Positions 18,639-27,169 of a stretch of DNA of 64,000 nucleotides are shown in pieces. How positions within the stretch are numbered: the stretch's first letter is position 1; each line of letters starts with the position of its first letter. Origin of the DNA: Acaryochloris sp. CRU_2_0 (lineage in GTDB: Bacteria; Cyanobacteriota; Cyanobacteriia; Thermosynechococcales; Thermosynechococcaceae); NCBI GenBank assembly GCA_012034865.1, contig JAAUOM010000006.1:1-64000 (forward strand). Reading direction: 5' to 3'. Under the pieces are notes generated by a model that was given only the letters and a program-made list of their open reading frames with translations, did not search any database and was not told the DNA's origin. The position numbers and the translations under genes were made by a program.

Positions 18639-18759
18639 ATCCCATCCGATTAAGTTATCAATTCTTCTGTAGTGTACTAGGTGGCAGGGGAGCGGTGGGG
18701 GTTATCAGTCCTTTTGTAGAGTAGGAGGGAAACCACCCGCTCCCCTTTGGGAGATTCGG

Positions 18760-20253
18760 TTAATCTCGATGCCACCGGATGCCGCCTCCGGCTTGATCAA
18801 TTAGGGTAATCCCTTGGGCTTTGAGCTGGTCACGGATGCGATCGCTTTCTCCATAATCTTTGGCTTGGCGGGCTGCTTGCCGTTGTTCGATCAACGCTTC
18901 AATCGCTTGATCGCTCAATCCCTCGCTACTCTTAGCGGTGTCTGGTTGAGCAGCTAGTCCTAAAACCTGAGATAAACACACCAGGGTTTGCCACTGGCTT
19001 TTGAGGGTATCACTGGCGGTTGGGGTTGCACCTTGATGAGTCAAGACATTGCCTTCTTTACGCAATTCCTTAGCCAATTCAAAAAGGACTACTAAACCTC
19101 CGGGAGAATTAAAATCATCATCCATCGCAGCCTCAAACCGCTGAACAGCCTCACTGGGATTAGGGATACGCATATTAGCCGGATTCCCAAAATCGGGATC
19201 ATTGCGATCGGGCCACTGTAAGGAACCCCCATACTCATAGCCAAACAGGAGTCCTTCTTTGAGGGTCTGCCAACTGTGCTGGGCAGCGGCGATCGCATCC
19301 TCGGTAAAATCAATGGGCTTGCGATACTGCGCTTGCAGCACAAACAAGCGTAACGCCATCGGATCGAAGACTTCACCTCCTAAGACAGGTAAGGGGGTAT
19401 CTAACAATTGGCGGATCGTCGTGAAATTACCCAAAGACTTAGACATTTTTTCATCCCCCACAGTCACAAACCCGTTATGCATCCAATATCTAGCCAGCCT
19501 AGAAGTTAAGACCGCTTCGGATTGAGCAATTTCATTTTCATGGTGGGGAAACACTAAATCTGAACCACCCGCATGGATATCAATCTCTGCCCCCAAATCG
19601 GCATGAACCATTGCCGAGCATTCAATATGCCAGCCCGGACGTCCCAACCCCCAGGGAGACTCCCAACTGGGTTCACCGGGTTTGGCTGCCTTCCACAGGG
19701 CAAAATCCAGGGGATGGTGCTTCTTTTGCTCCCCTGGCTCTAGCCGACCACTCGCCCCTGCTTCCATCTGATCGAGGGATCGGCCTGAGAGCTTGCCATA
19801 CCCTGGAAACCGCTCCACGGCATAGTAAACATCTCCCTGGGCAGCATAGGCAAATCCTTGTTCCTCTAAACGTTGGATCAAGGCAATAATATCTGGCATT
19901 GCCGCCGTTGCTTGCGGATAAGCATCCGCCGTCAAAATATTCAGTCGAGCCATATCCTCTGCATAGGCGCGGATAAAGATTTGGGTGATCTCTTGCCAAT
20001 CTTGCCCCGTTTGGGCAGCTCGATTCAGGATTTTGTCATCAATATCCGTGTAATTTTGCACATACTGAACCTCATAACCCCGCCATTGCAGATAGCGACG
20101 CACCATATCCCAAACAATGTAAGAGCGGGCATGTCCTAAATGACAATAGTCATAGACCGTCACGCCACAGCAATACATCCGTACCTGACCCGGCACAAGG
20201 GTCGCAAAGGGTTCTTTGGTTCGCGTTAGGGTGTTGTAAAGTTTCAAGGACAT
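18760..20253 (-). CDS. cysS: Cysteinyl-tRNA synthetase
   Basis: 497 residues. Class I aminoacyl-tRNA synthetase charging tRNA-Cys. The HIGH-type motif is HLGHARS near residue 38 with the zinc-ligand Cys in MYCCGVTVYDYCHLGH. The second zinc-ligand region is GWHIECSAM with HPHHENEIAQ. The KMSKS loop is EKMSKSLGN. The C-terminal DALR-like and tail domain (ARQAKDYGESDRIRDQL) is present. It is transcribed alone; 121 bases separate its stop from the mtnP start on the same strand. Confidence 0.96.
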   Translation of the reverse strand: MSLKLYNTLTRTKEPFATLVPGQVRMYCCGVTVYDYCHLGHARSYIVWDMVRRYLQWRGYEVQYVQNYTDIDDKILNRAAQTGQDWQEITQIFIRAYAEDMARLNILTADAYPQATAAMPDIIALIQRLEEQGFAYAAQGDVYYAVERFPGYGKLSGRSLDQMEAGASGRLEPGEQKKHHPLDFALWKAAKPGEPSWESPWGLGRPGWHIECSAMVHADLGAEIDIHAGGSDLVFPHHENEIAQSEAVLTSRLARYWMHNGFVTVGDEKMSKSLGNFTTIRQLLDTPLPVLGGEVFDPMALRLFVLQAQYRKPIDFTEDAIAAAQHSWQTLKEGLLFGYEYGGSLQWPDRNDPDFGNPANMRIPNPSEAVQRFEAAMDDDFNSPGGLVVLFELAKELRKEGNVLTHQGATPTASDTLKSQWQTLVCLSQVLGLAAQPDTAKSSEGLSDQAIEALIEQRQAARQAKDYGESDRIRDQLKAQGITLIDQAGGGIRWHRD

Positions 20254-20424
20254 CAGTTAAGGGTTAAAAATAAATGGGAATCAAAGACAGATTCAGGGTC
20301 ATGCAAGAATGCTAGACAGCTAAAACGGGAGGAAAATCTATTTTCTGAGGGACTATTGACTAAATGGACAAAATCATTAGTATTATTTTGGGTCTAATCG
20401 CTCAAAAATTGGCAAGGGATAGAC

Positions 20425-20430
20425 TATAAT
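20425..20430 (+). promoter_or_regulatory. Possible -10 box for coaD
   Basis: A perfect TATAAT lies 23 bases before the coaD ATG. No good -35 hexamer sits 16-18 bases upstream (the region reads TCAAAA), so this would be a type-2 promoter needing an activator, or a leader of only about 15 bases. Confidence 0.4.
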
Positions 20431-20453
20431 CGCCTCAATTGCAGGATCAACTT

Positions 20454-20984
20454 ATGATTGCAGTCTACCCCGGCAGTTTCGATCCCATTACTTTAGGACA
20501 TCTCGACATTATTGAGCGAGGATGTCAGCTTTTTGAAAAGGTCATTGTAGCCGTAGCTCGCAATCCTAATAAACAACCCTTATTTTCCATTCAACAGCGC
20601 TTAGCGCAAATTCAGACCTGTACCCAACATCTGGCCAACCTAGAGCTTGACACATTTGATACACTAACAGTGACTTATGCACAAAAGCGCAAAGCGCAAG
20701 TATTACTACGAGGGTTACGGGTTCTTTCTGATTTTGAGTATGAGCTGCAAATGGCCCATACCAATCACAGCTTATCTTCCCAAGTTGAAACCGTGTTTCT
20801 GGCTACATCCAATGAGTATAGTTTCTTAAGTAGTAGCTTAGTTAAAGAAATTGCCAAGTTTGGTGGTTTAGTCTCACATCTTGTTCCTGAAAACGTTGCC
20901 ATTGAGTTAGAAGAATGCTTCACCAAGACGCCTCCTTTCGTGTCGATACCCACGCCAACGGCTCCGACTACGCCAATGGATTAA
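20454..20984 (+). CDS. coaD: Phosphopantetheine adenylyltransferase
   Basis: 176 residues from ATG 20454; a TTG five codons upstream is unlikely because family members start right at [11 protein letters not shown]. It makes dephospho-CoA from 4'-phosphopantetheine and ATP. The nucleotidyltransferase motif [18 protein letters not shown] is present, as are [12 protein letters not shown] and the ISSSLVKE-like block [16 protein letters not shown]. The C-terminal tail ([10 protein letters not shown]) is longer than usual and overlaps the next gene. Confidence 0.95.
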   Translation: MIAVYPGSFDPITLGHLDIIERGCQLFEKVIVAVARNPNKQPLFSIQQRLAQIQTCTQHLANLELDTFDTLTVTYAQKRKAQVLLRGLRVLSDFEYELQMAHTNHSLSSQVETVFLATSNEYSFLSSSLVKEIAKFGGLVSHLVPENVAIELEECFTKTPPFVSIPTPTAPTTPMD

Positions 20985-21559
20985 CGGCTCATCAATCCCA
21001 AGGGTTGGAACTACAACAACAGCTCCAACGGTTGGAAGAAATTATTGTCCTAGATGGGTTAAAAATTCCCTTAACCCAGCGCACCGTTGTGGATGAAGAA
21101 CAACTGTTATCTCAGTTACTCGCAGTAGAAAGAAGTATTCCTGATACGATCCGCTCAGCCGAGAATATCTTGCACAACAAGGAAGAAATTATTAGTCGAG
21201 CCAATCAATATGCACAAGAACTCATTCAGTCTGCTGAACAACGAGCTGCCCAAATTGCAGACGAACTGACGATCATTCAGCAAGCAGAAATGGAGGGACA
21301 ACATCTGCGCAAGCAGGTTCAAAGTGAGGTTGAAACCATCCGTCAGCGCAATATCTCGGAAGTTGAGCGAGTCAGACGCCAAACTCAGCAGGAAATTGAC
21401 GCTATGCGCCAAACTACCCAGGCCGAATGTGAACAGATTCAACAAGAAGCCGATCGCTATGTTGAGCAGGTCCTCAAAGAATTGGAGGATCGATTAGGTC
21501 ATATGACAAGAGTCGTGCAAAATGGTCGCTCTCACCTCCACAGTTCTGCTGGACAATGA
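20915..21559 (+). CDS. DivIVA/AtpF-like coiled-coil protein
   Basis: 214 residues, mostly one long coiled coil (about 65-205, with [20 protein letters not shown] and [15 protein letters not shown]). The conserved start of the family is [20 protein letters not shown], near residue 38. The first ATG therefore lies earlier than expected and overlaps coaD by 70 bases; a TTG near 21005 (GLELQQQ) could be the true start. Proteins of this type next to coaD are common in cyanobacteria and are annotated as DivIVA-like or ATP synthase B-like. A scaffold or cell-division role is inferred from similarity only. Confidence 0.8.
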   Translation: MLHQDASFRVDTHANGSDYANGLTAHQSQGLELQQQLQRLEEIIVLDGLKIPLTQRTVVDEEQLLSQLLAVERSIPDTIRSAENILHNKEEIISRANQYAQELIQSAEQRAAQIADELTIIQQAEMEGQHLRKQVQSEVETIRQRNISEVERVRRQTQQEIDAMRQTTQAECEQIQQEADRYVEQVLKELEDRLGHMTRVVQNGRSHLHSSAGQ

Positions 21560-21604
21560 AAAATTGCTTATATTAATATTGATAGCAATCAACCTCTTGC
21601 CATC

Positions 21605-21937
21605 ATGACTGAGCCTATTCCTGCTGTAACCCTACCCCCTTGTAATAGACCAGAGCAAGAAGCGCAATGGCTCCAAGCGGCGTTACGCGAGTGGCTAGAC
21701 CGTGAGTTTTTGCCAGAATTGGTGAATCAAAAGATTGCCCAGCGTGCTGCTGCTGTCTATTTTCGACACCGCTTAGAAGGGGAAAACGATGTGGGGTCTT
21801 TGCTGATGGCGGTTTTAACTGAGATGCAAGGATTTGACTTTTCTAAAAGCTTTTACAGCGAGTTTGCGGTTGCTAATGCCGTCAGTGATCTGTTGCTGAG
21901 CAGTTTAGGCATTGATACCTGCTGTGGCCAGTCCTAA
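21605..21937 (+). CDS. Conserved cyanobacterial protein of unknown function
   Basis: 110 residues, acidic, all-helical pattern (QWLQAALREWLDREFLPELV, then FYSEFAVANAVSDLLLSSL) with a CC pair near the C-terminus. It follows the coiled-coil gene by 45 bases in the same direction, so coaD, the coiled-coil gene and this gene may form an operon. I recognise the general look from other cyanobacteria but not a named function. Confidence 0.75.
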   Translation: MTEPIPAVTLPPCNRPEQEAQWLQAALREWLDREFLPELVNQKIAQRAAAVYFRHRLEGENDVGSLLMAVLTEMQGFDFSKSFYSEFAVANAVSDLLLSSLGIDTCCGQS

Positions 21938-21963
21938 AATCATTCTAGGGATCGGCAATGCTT

Positions 21964-22821
21964 CTAGGCTTGACTTCTAAGATGAGGCGGCGCGAGGCTC
22001 AAAAAGCGTTCGACGGGGATCGCCCAACTGGAACGTTCCATCACTTTATGTAACGCTGGATTGGGCTTGGAGCCATCCGCAAAAATATAGGGGTCGCCCC
22101 AGAGCGGGTAGGCATGCATCCCATTAATGCCAATTACCTGTCCTTGACGGTTCAACACAGGGCCACCACTCATCCCTTTTTCGACAGGGTTGGTGTAGCC
22201 CAGTTGATAGCCTCCAACCAACACCTTGGGAGAGACTAAAGAGATTTGACCAGAGGTAAAGTGAAAGGTAGGTTGTGGGGGTTGCCGACGGGCCTGGGAC
22301 CAGCGGGAATCATTGGAGATCGGGAAACCCGCTGCAAAGACGGGCATTCCGGGTGACAGGGATAGCGCTGACGCCAGGGTAGCAACGGGATAGGACACCG
22401 TAGAACTCTGAAATTCAAGTAAGGCTAGGTCATTATCCTTAAATCCAGGATGATGCCGGAGACGGGCTGCATACCGTCGTCCATCGGATGTCATCACTTG
22501 AAAGTGCTTCCCGAAGTCCACCACATGTTGATTGGTAATGACGGTGTAAGTTGATCCTTGGCGATGGATGACGATACCTGAACTCCAATCTCCATCCACA
22601 AAGACAGTGACTGTAATGGTTTGGGCATAATGATGGAGTGTTTTGATTTGGGGAACAGACAAGCCACCCATGCGCATCATCAACTCAGAAGACCCTAGGA
22701 CTGGCAAAAGGGCTGTGGTTGGAATGCAAATCTTCATCCCCTGAGCGGGTCTTAGGGCAGACAAACCCATCAAACTCACAGTACACAATGAAAGAACTAG
22801 GCTTAAAGGCATAGGCAGCAT
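21964..22821 (-). CDS. Exported trypsin-like serine protease (S1 family), paralogue
   Basis: 285 residues with an N-terminal signal-like segment (about 4-28). Triad residues: His99 (TNQHVV), Asp131 (DNDLALL) and Ser218 (KGMSGGP). It shares layout and several motifs (GYTN-x-V, GMSGGPVLN-x-QGQ-V-IGI-G) with the protease at 9798-10730 but lacks its Pro-rich tail. It is convergent with the gene at 21605-21937 (26-base gap) and lies downstream of a COP23-like gene on the same strand. The 220-base leader contains mutually exclusive hairpins (22900-22973). Confidence 0.85.
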   Translation of the reverse strand: MLPMPLSLVLSLCTVSLMGLSALRPAQGMKICIPTTALLPVLGSSELMMRMGGLSVPQIKTLHHYAQTITVTVFVDGDWSSGIVIHRQGSTYTVITNQHVVDFGKHFQVMTSDGRRYAARLRHHPGFKDNDLALLEFQSSTVSYPVATLASALSLSPGMPVFAAGFPISNDSRWSQARRQPPQPTFHFTSGQISLVSPKVLVGGYQLGYTNPVEKGMSGGPVLNRQGQVIGINGMHAYPLWGDPYIFADGSKPNPALHKVMERSSWAIPVERFLSLAPPHLRSQA

Positions 22822-22899
22822 AGCAGATCAACCTTACCAGTGATTGTCTGGAGGACGAAGGAGAAGGTTGGAATGGCAGATAGTCTGCTCATACAAATA

Positions 22900-22973
22900 G
22901 ATAGGTTGACAGTAACTGGTGAGGAAGATATCTCGCCTCATTACATCAACCTATCTCTCACAGACGATAGGTT
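22900..22973 (-). promoter_or_regulatory. Three complementary arms that can form alternative hairpins
   Basis: Arm A GATAGGTTGA (22900-22909), arm B TCAACCTATC (22946-22955) and arm C GATAGGTT (22966-22973). B pairs perfectly with A (10 bp) or with C (8 bp), but not with both. In the minus-strand transcript this lies between the COP23-like gene stop and the protease start, so it could act as a terminator/antiterminator pair. There is no clear U-run, and the function is inferred from base pairing only. Confidence 0.4.
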
Positions 22974-23041
22974 TTGTGTCTAGCTGCGATCGCTGACGAT
23001 CCTAACTTCTAGTCCTTCGATGTCTGCCATGGAATGAGCTT

Positions 23042-23653
23042 TTACCATAGACTTAACGGCGTTGTAGAGGAGGGGTCAGACTGAGACTGGGGTTGTGTTG
23101 GCTGGACGTTGGGTTGCGGTAGGCTAGGAGCAGCACTCTCACTCAAGGTTGTGTCCACGGGAGCCTGATCCAAGAACTCTTTCATGTTGATATAGACCCG
23201 CTCTGATGTTTCATTCAGCGGCCCGCGTGAGTTAACTCTAACCCCCAACAGTTGCTTAAGGGTTTGCCCCGGATTACTACCTGGTTTTAAGGTAAACAGC
23301 AACCCACTACAAGGTCCACCTTCTGTAGTAGCTACACAAATAACCGACTGCTGATTCATCCTCCCGGTGGTCAGATAATTCAGGGTGCCGTCTTTATCAT
23401 AGGCTTCAAAGCGCTCAGACACTTTCTGACAACGAGTTTCCGCAGACCAACCAGAGTTACCAAAGTAGTCTGAGGTCCACTTAATGACGGGCACATTGCC
23501 CCGCTTGGTCTTAGCCATTGTGGCCGGAACACCCCCACTTTCGCCACAACTAAACCGTTGTTCACCTGCTTGGGCAGGCTGGCTACCCAGTATTAAAGTT
23601 GCACCAGCCACCACGGACAACGCAAGAAGACATGTGATCCGCTGACGCTTCAT
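23042..23653 (-). CDS. COP23-domain exported protein
   Basis: 203 residues. A signal peptide (about 1-29, ending PAQAGEQ) precedes a domain matching COP23, the circadian oscillating protein of Cyanothece. Features are RFSCGESGGVPAT, a conserved Trp (IKWTSDYF), ETRCQKVSERFEAY, VICVATTEGGPCSGLLFTL and ERVYINMKEFL. Four cysteines (SCG, RCQ, ICV, PCS) probably form disulfides. A Ser/Pro/Gln-rich tail follows. COP23-like genes are often found near trypsin-like genes in cyanobacteria, as here. The function of the family is not known. Confidence 0.85.
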   Translation of the reverse strand: MKRQRITCLLALSVVAGATLILGSQPAQAGEQRFSCGESGGVPATMAKTKRGNVPVIKWTSDYFGNSGWSAETRCQKVSERFEAYDKDGTLNYLTTGRMNQQSVICVATTEGGPCSGLLFTLKPGSNPGQTLKQLLGVRVNSRGPLNETSERVYINMKEFLDQAPVDTTLSESAAPSLPQPNVQPTQPQSQSDPSSTTPLSLW

Positions 23654-23967
23654 AATCCCGTCTAAGCCTCATTTAGCTGAAGAGTTACAATTCAGGTATA
23701 TCACGCCTTCTATAGGAATTGCAAAAGCCTAGATCACACCTTTGTGCAAATCTGAATCACGATCATTGCCTAAAGTTCAGACCAGTGTGGTGGTTTATCC
23801 TTTGCAGGGAGATTCAACAAGTTTGATGAAGCCAGTTTATCATTAAATCCATGTTTCACTCTAACCCTATGCATTCAGTTGATCTGACTTCATGAGGATT
23901 TTAAGACGCAGGGTATAGGAATAAAATTCTCTTGGGATTGCCAAACAAATAGGAAGGGAAGTAAGGA
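23654..23967. other. Intergenic, nothing recognised
   Basis: 314 bases between divergent genes (COP23-like on minus, dehydrogenase on plus), so both promoters should lie here. I see AT-rich stretches but no convincing promoter boxes, hairpin or small gene. The plus-strand gene has a Shine-Dalgarno-like GGAAGGGAAGTAAGG just before its ATG. Confidence 0.4.
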
Positions 23968-24933
23968 ATGCGAGGACTTTGGTTAGAAAACAATCAACTA
24001 GAGCTACGGACTGATTTGCCTGTTCCTGAACCCGCAGAAGGTGAAGCCCTCATCCGTGTCCTACGGGCAGGTATTTGCAACACGGATCTGGAGTTACTCA
24101 AGGGCTATTATCCCTATCGAGGGATTTTAGGACATGAATTTGTGGGCAGGGTTGTCCAAGGGGCTAACCCTTGGCAAGGACAACGGGTTGTGGGGGAAAT
24201 CAATGCTGCCTGTGGTCAGTGCTACTATTGCCGCCGCCATCAACCCACCCATTGCGATCGCAGAACTGTGTTGGGGATTGTGAATCGGCAGGGGGCTTTC
24301 GCTGATTATTTAACCTTACCGATCGCAAATCTTCACCCTGTCCCTGAGCATCTCTCAACTCAGACGGCCACCTTTACAGAACCTTTGGCAGCAGCCTTAG
24401 AAATTCAAGAGCAAGTGACGATTCATCCCCAAGATCGGGTGTTAGTGGTGGGAGAGGGTAAGCTGGGTCAGTTAGTTGCCCAGACCCTAGCCCTGACAGG
24501 TTGTCAGCTCTTGGTAGTGGGTCGCCATCCTGAAAAACTGGCGAATTTAGCAGCGCGCAATATTGCCACAGGTTTGGCAGATGCGGTGGGCGATCGCACC
24601 TTTGACATTGCTGTCGAATGCACGGGCAACCCTGAAGGCTTTGAGCAAGCGCGTCGGGCACTGCGTCCGCGTGGCACCTTAGTTCTCAAAAGTACCTATG
24701 CAGGCCAATTGACCTTGGATGCGTCTGCGCTAGTAGTGGATGAAATTACCCTGATCGGCTCTCGCTGTGGCCCCTTTGCCAAAGCCTTAGATCTGTTGGC
24801 AAAGGCCGCTGTGGATGTCTCGCCCCTCATCCAAGCCACCTATCCCCTCACACAAGGTTTGGAAGCTTTTGCCCTCGCCCAACAACGAGGGAGCCAAAAA
24901 GTACTCTTAGCCATGGAGGATCTACAGACCTAA
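23968..24933 (+). CDS. Zinc-type medium-chain alcohol dehydrogenase
   Basis: 321 residues, MDR superfamily. The catalytic-zinc Cys is in GICNTDLEL with GHEF at about residue 55, and the structural-zinc cluster is CGQCYYCRRHQPTHC. The cofactor fold is VLVVGEGKLGQLVAQTLAL. The variant Rossmann motif (GEGKLG instead of GxGxxG) is slightly unusual. It looks like a sorbitol or threonine dehydrogenase relative, but the substrate cannot be assigned. Its last 12 bases overlap the 3' end of the convergent SH3b gene. Confidence 0.88.
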   Translation: MRGLWLENNQLELRTDLPVPEPAEGEALIRVLRAGICNTDLELLKGYYPYRGILGHEFVGRVVQGANPWQGQRVVGEINAACGQCYYCRRHQPTHCDRRTVLGIVNRQGAFADYLTLPIANLHPVPEHLSTQTATFTEPLAAALEIQEQVTIHPQDRVLVVGEGKLGQLVAQTLALTGCQLLVVGRHPEKLANLAARNIATGLADAVGDRTFDIAVECTGNPEGFEQARRALRPRGTLVLKSTYAGQLTLDASALVVDEITLIGSRCGPFAKALDLLAKAAVDVSPLIQATYPLTQGLEAFALAQQRGSQKVLLAMEDLQT

Positions 24934-26070
24934 ACGCAGATTTTCGCCTTTGACCCAACCTTGAACACTGGGTTTATCCACGATCTTGATCGAATACCAA
25001 GCATAGCCATTATTACCCTTTGCTTGCTTGAGGACTTCCACTTTTTCTCCAGAGACACCTCGAATTGACAAGGCTCGTTCTGTTGAGGGTTCAGCATAAA
25101 AGTCAACCACTTGGCTCGACGGCGCACTCAACTGGGCTAGCTTGGGTATTGTAAAGCTTGTGAGTAAGCGCACCTGATCCCCTCGAACCCAGCCTTTAGC
25201 CTGGACATTCTCCATGAGTTGAACCTCATACCAAGCGAACCCGTCTTCGCCCTTCGCCATTTTCAGAATCTCTACCTTTTGGCCTGAGGTAGCCCGGTGT
25301 GGCGTTGCGGTCTGCTGAGCAGGGGTGGTTTGTAAAGACACAACAACCCCCGATGGTGCCGTGATCGACCCTGGATTTTTGGGCTGAGAGATCGGCTTGA
25401 CTTCTTTGACCTCTTTGGCCTCTGGCTTAGTCGGCAGAGCTTTCACAAAATCTCCGCGTACCCATCCTTCAGTCTTGGTGTTGACAAATTTGAGTTTGTA
25501 CCAAGTGTAGGTATCCTTGCCTAAAGTTTGTTGCAATACCTCCCCTTGCTCACCCGGTTTAGCTGCCCCTGAGGCTTTAGACTCAGTACTGGGTTCAGAC
25601 CGAACATTAATGGCAATCTGCGGATCTTGAGCCATGATCACGACCAACTGAGGTGTTTTCCCTGTTGGTGCAGGCAGAGATTGACCCACTGGCGGCGAAG
25701 CAGGGGGAGGAGTCGCGGGGGACGACTGGGGAGAAGCCGTCGCAGGAGGAAGAGTCGCAGGGGGTTGAGACCCTTCAAGCACTTGTAATGAGGCTTCTGG
25801 AACCCAATGATCGCCGATCTTCAGCCAAATTTGCCCTTCATTACTAAAAACTCGCAATGCGGGATTGAGAATCACCCCCGCATTATATTCACCAATAATT
25901 TCACCGGAACTCTTAGGTTGAGCAAAAATACTGGCTCCTCCGGGTTTGACTTGCACGGTTTTCGGAGGAGCAGGGGACTCAGCCCAGCCTCTGTCCATCG
26001 GCAATAATGCCGCCAGAGTGATGGCCACTCCGCTCACTAGTAGTGGAGATAGTCTTTTGACACACAGCAT
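24922..26070 (-). CDS. Exported protein with repeated SH3b domains
   Basis: 382 residues: a signal peptide (about 10-30), then bacterial SH3 (SH3b) repeats. Recognisable units are at about 38-100 (VKPGGASIFAQP ... GDHWVPEASLQV), 145-210 (INVRSEPSTES ... TYTWYKLKFVN ... GWVRGDFVK), 235-300 (GFAWYEVQLMEN ... GWVRGDQVR) and 320-382 (VDFYAEPSTERA ... GYAWYSIKI ... GWVKGENLR). A Pro-rich linker separates the first from the others. Such domains bind peptidoglycan or other ligands. No catalytic domain is present, so a cell-wall adaptor role is likely. Confidence 0.88.
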   Translation of the reverse strand: MLCVKRLSPLLVSGVAITLAALLPMDRGWAESPAPPKTVQVKPGGASIFAQPKSSGEIIGEYNAGVILNPALRVFSNEGQIWLKIGDHWVPEASLQVLEGSQPPATLPPATASPQSSPATPPPASPPVGQSLPAPTGKTPQLVVIMAQDPQIAINVRSEPSTESKASGAAKPGEQGEVLQQTLGKDTYTWYKLKFVNTKTEGWVRGDFVKALPTKPEAKEVKEVKPISQPKNPGSITAPSGVVVSLQTTPAQQTATPHRATSGQKVEILKMAKGEDGFAWYEVQLMENVQAKGWVRGDQVRLLTSFTIPKLAQLSAPSSQVVDFYAEPSTERALSIRGVSGEKVEVLKQAKGNNGYAWYSIKIVDKPSVQGWVKGENLRLGL

Positions 26071-26237
26071 CAGAGTTGCTCCTTAGCCCTTCACATCAGA
26101 GAAAAATCATGGTCTAGTCTGTCAGGATTTTGGAAGAGTTTCTAGGCGAACGCTAGATCTATTTACCTTTCTTAGCGCTGATGGAGTCGTTTAGCCCGTC
26201 TCTGTTGCCGTGAGCCTGAACTCTTGCAGCAAAAGCA

Positions 26238-27005
26238 TCACTCAGAGGACAAGGGGAACCAACTCGCCCGCCAAGCTGCGGTAGCTTCAGCGATGGTTTT
26301 TTCTCGTTGCTGTTGGCGAAAAGACTCTTGTAGGGATTTTAGCTTTTGCCACAGTTGACGCAACTGATGTCGTCCATTCATAACATCGGCGTCTGTAAAT
26401 TCTAAATCAGACAATTGCAGAAAAATCGCCACAACAGGATCACCACTGGTGGTGGATGAGAGTCCTTCTTCATCATCGACTAAGGCTTTGATCAGGTGAG
26501 GAGTACTGGTAATGGGTCGACCATGTTCTGCGGCCTTACTGGCGATTTCAAATAAGAGATCCATCGATTTGATTTCAAGGATTTGATGATCTTGTAACAG
26601 TTGATTGGCCTGCTGCGAAATTTGCCGTAGAACCTCTAGGATAGCTTGTTCTAGATCTTGCAAAAGAGTGATGAGTTGTTCAGGTTCAACTTCTTCTGTA
26701 GTGACAAAGGTGTTCAAAGGCTGTAAAAGTGTCGTCAATGACTCTTCTAGGTTTTGGCCTAAATGTTGTAACTTCTGTTGTAAGGTTTGTTGCTGGTTGA
26801 GGGACAACTGCAAAAACGCTTCAGGATAGATCTGAGTACACAGATGATAACTGGCAAGAATCAACTTTTGAGCAACAGCAGGGCTAAGTAACGCTAAGTA
26901 CTGTTGATAGCTTTCACGGGCTTCATGGGTTAATTCAACGGTCTGTTGAGTTAACTGATCAAGATGTTTTTGAATTTGCGTAATCTCTGTGGCCATCATT
27001 ATCAA
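26238..27005 (-). CDS. Conserved protein of unknown function, helical
   Basis: 255 residues, rich in Gln and Leu, predicted almost entirely helical with coiled-coil stretches (QIQKHLDQLTQQTVELTHEA, and a Gln-rich block near 60-85). No signal peptide, membrane segment or catalytic motif. The start could be Met1, Met3 or Met4 (MIMMATEI). Similar proteins exist in cyanobacteria as hypothetical proteins. It lies between the SH3b gene and glyS, all on the minus strand but with gaps of 164-167 bases. Confidence 0.75.
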   Translation of the reverse strand: MIMMATEITQIQKHLDQLTQQTVELTHEARESYQQYLALLSPAVAQKLILASYHLCTQIYPEAFLQLSLNQQQTLQQKLQHLGQNLEESLTTLLQPLNTFVTTEEVEPEQLITLLQDLEQAILEVLRQISQQANQLLQDHQILEIKSMDLLFEIASKAAEHGRPITSTPHLIKALVDDEEGLSSTTSGDPVVAIFLQLSDLEFTDADVMNGRHQLRQLWQKLKSLQESFRQQQREKTIAEATAAWRASWFPLSSE

Positions 27006-27169
27006 TAGGCTAACTGAACGAACGATACCTGATTTATACCCGTTCTCAAAAATCAGGCTACAAATGTCTTCCCCATCTTCTCCATCTCTATCTATAGTCG
27101 GATCAATGCTAAAGGGTCTTGTTTCTCCCCATCCCTACTGAATGAGTAAGGCTACTTCCAGTGGACAAT

